A program made the translations under genes and the position numbers. Source: an uncultured Collinsella sp. (GTDB lineage Bacteria; Actinomycetota; Coriobacteriia; Coriobacteriales; Coriobacteriaceae). Taken from it: a stretch of 6,840 nucleotides of DNA. Position 1 is the first letter of the stretch, and every line of letters begins with the position of its first letter. The notes under the pieces are model-generated. The model saw only the letters and a list, made by a program, of their open reading frames with translations. It was not told the origin of the DNA and searched no databases. Of the stretch, positions 6,696-6,840 are shown piece by piece. The stretch is from assembly GCA_900549065.1 (NCBI GenBank), contig URNC01000111.1:1-6840 (forward strand). The letters are read 5' to 3'.

Positions 6696-6716
6696 GGATG
6701 AACCCTTCATTCATCC
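6696..6716. promoter_or_regulatory. Candidate operator of the deglycase-PTS operon
   Basis: GGATGAA and TTCATCC form a perfect 7-bp inverted repeat with a seven-base spacer. It lies just downstream of the -10 box, so it would cover about +3 to +23 of the transcript. That is a good position for a repressor site. The regulator is not in the window. A short mRNA hairpin is the alternative. Confidence 0.5.
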
Positions 6717-6725
6717 CATGACGTT

Positions 6726-6753
6726 ATAATACTTTATATAACTAACTATGCAA
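6726..6753 (-). promoter_or_regulatory. Promoter of the deglycase-PTS operon
   Basis: On the reverse strand TTGCAT (6748-6753) and TATTAT (6726-6731, five of six consensus bases) are separated by 16 bases. A-rich tracts upstream (about 6754-6785) resemble an UP element. The surrounding 100 bases are far more AT-rich than the genes. The predicted start is near 6719, about 44 bases before the ATG. Confidence 0.65.
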
Positions 6754-6791
6754 GAACTATTTCAGATTTTTTTGATTTTTCTTTAAATCAG

Positions 6792-6814
6792 AACCACCCT
6801 TAAAAAGGGTGGTT
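6792..6814 (-). terminator. Hairpin upstream of the operon, possible terminator
   Basis: AACCACCCTT (6792-6801) pairs perfectly with AAGGGTGGTT (6805-6814) around AAA. No gene on the forward strand could end here, so it most likely ends a reverse-strand gene lying to the right of the window. The T tract that follows on the reverse strand (CTGATTTAAAG) is weak, which lowers confidence. Confidence 0.5.
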
Positions 6815-6840
6815 TGCTCTTAGGGTATAACCCACGGGCC

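Noticed and set aside
5632..6729. A 365-codon open frame on the forward strand opposite the deglycase gene.
   Set aside because: It is a shadow of the strongly biased codons of the deglycase gene; its protein is a low-complexity Val/Leu/Gly/Glu string, and the reverse frame has clear SIS motifs.

Overview
The window looks like chromosomal DNA of a gut actinobacterium of the Coriobacteriia, most likely Collinsella or a close relative. This is an inference from the fairly GC-rich genes, strong GGAGG-type ribosome sites, GTG starts, and a mannose-family PTS next to a FrlB-like deglycase; no marker gene is present to prove it.

Left part (1-3194) is accessory in character. It opens with the 3' end of a tRNA (1-30) and its terminator (38-75). 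A forward gene follows (273-959) for a DUF5710 protein with two zinc-knuckle CxxC pairs. Two reverse-strand genes come next: a 94-residue zinc-ribbon protein (997-1281) and an HNH_2-type nuclease (1404-2487). The nuclease is split into two frames by what appears to be one extra base in an A6 run, and removing that base restores a 360-residue protein. A forward gene for a 163-residue protein I do not recognise (2703-3194) ends this part.

Middle part (3195-3937) has no intact gene. It holds a decayed fragment of an AlbA_2/ATP-binding regulator (about 3286-3567, reverse strand). Abutting it is an unusual repeat element (3563-3810) built from the octamer TATCTCTC, with seven direct and two inverted perfect copies, imperfect inverted ends and a very long hairpin. 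A strong bidirectional terminator lies at 3857-3892.

Right part (3938-6753) is a compact reverse-strand operon with a clear promoter (6726-6753) and a candidate operator (6696-6716). Its genes are a FrlB-like SIS deglycase, a 13-bp intercistronic hairpin, PTS IIC and PTS IID, with IIC and IID overlapping at TAATG. The predicted pathway is uptake and phosphorylation of an Amadori-type or similar sugar conjugate through the mannose-family permease, followed by deglycation in the cytoplasm. The operon has no IIA or IIB, so these must be supplied from elsewhere. A second hairpin (6792-6814) separates it from whatever lies to the right.
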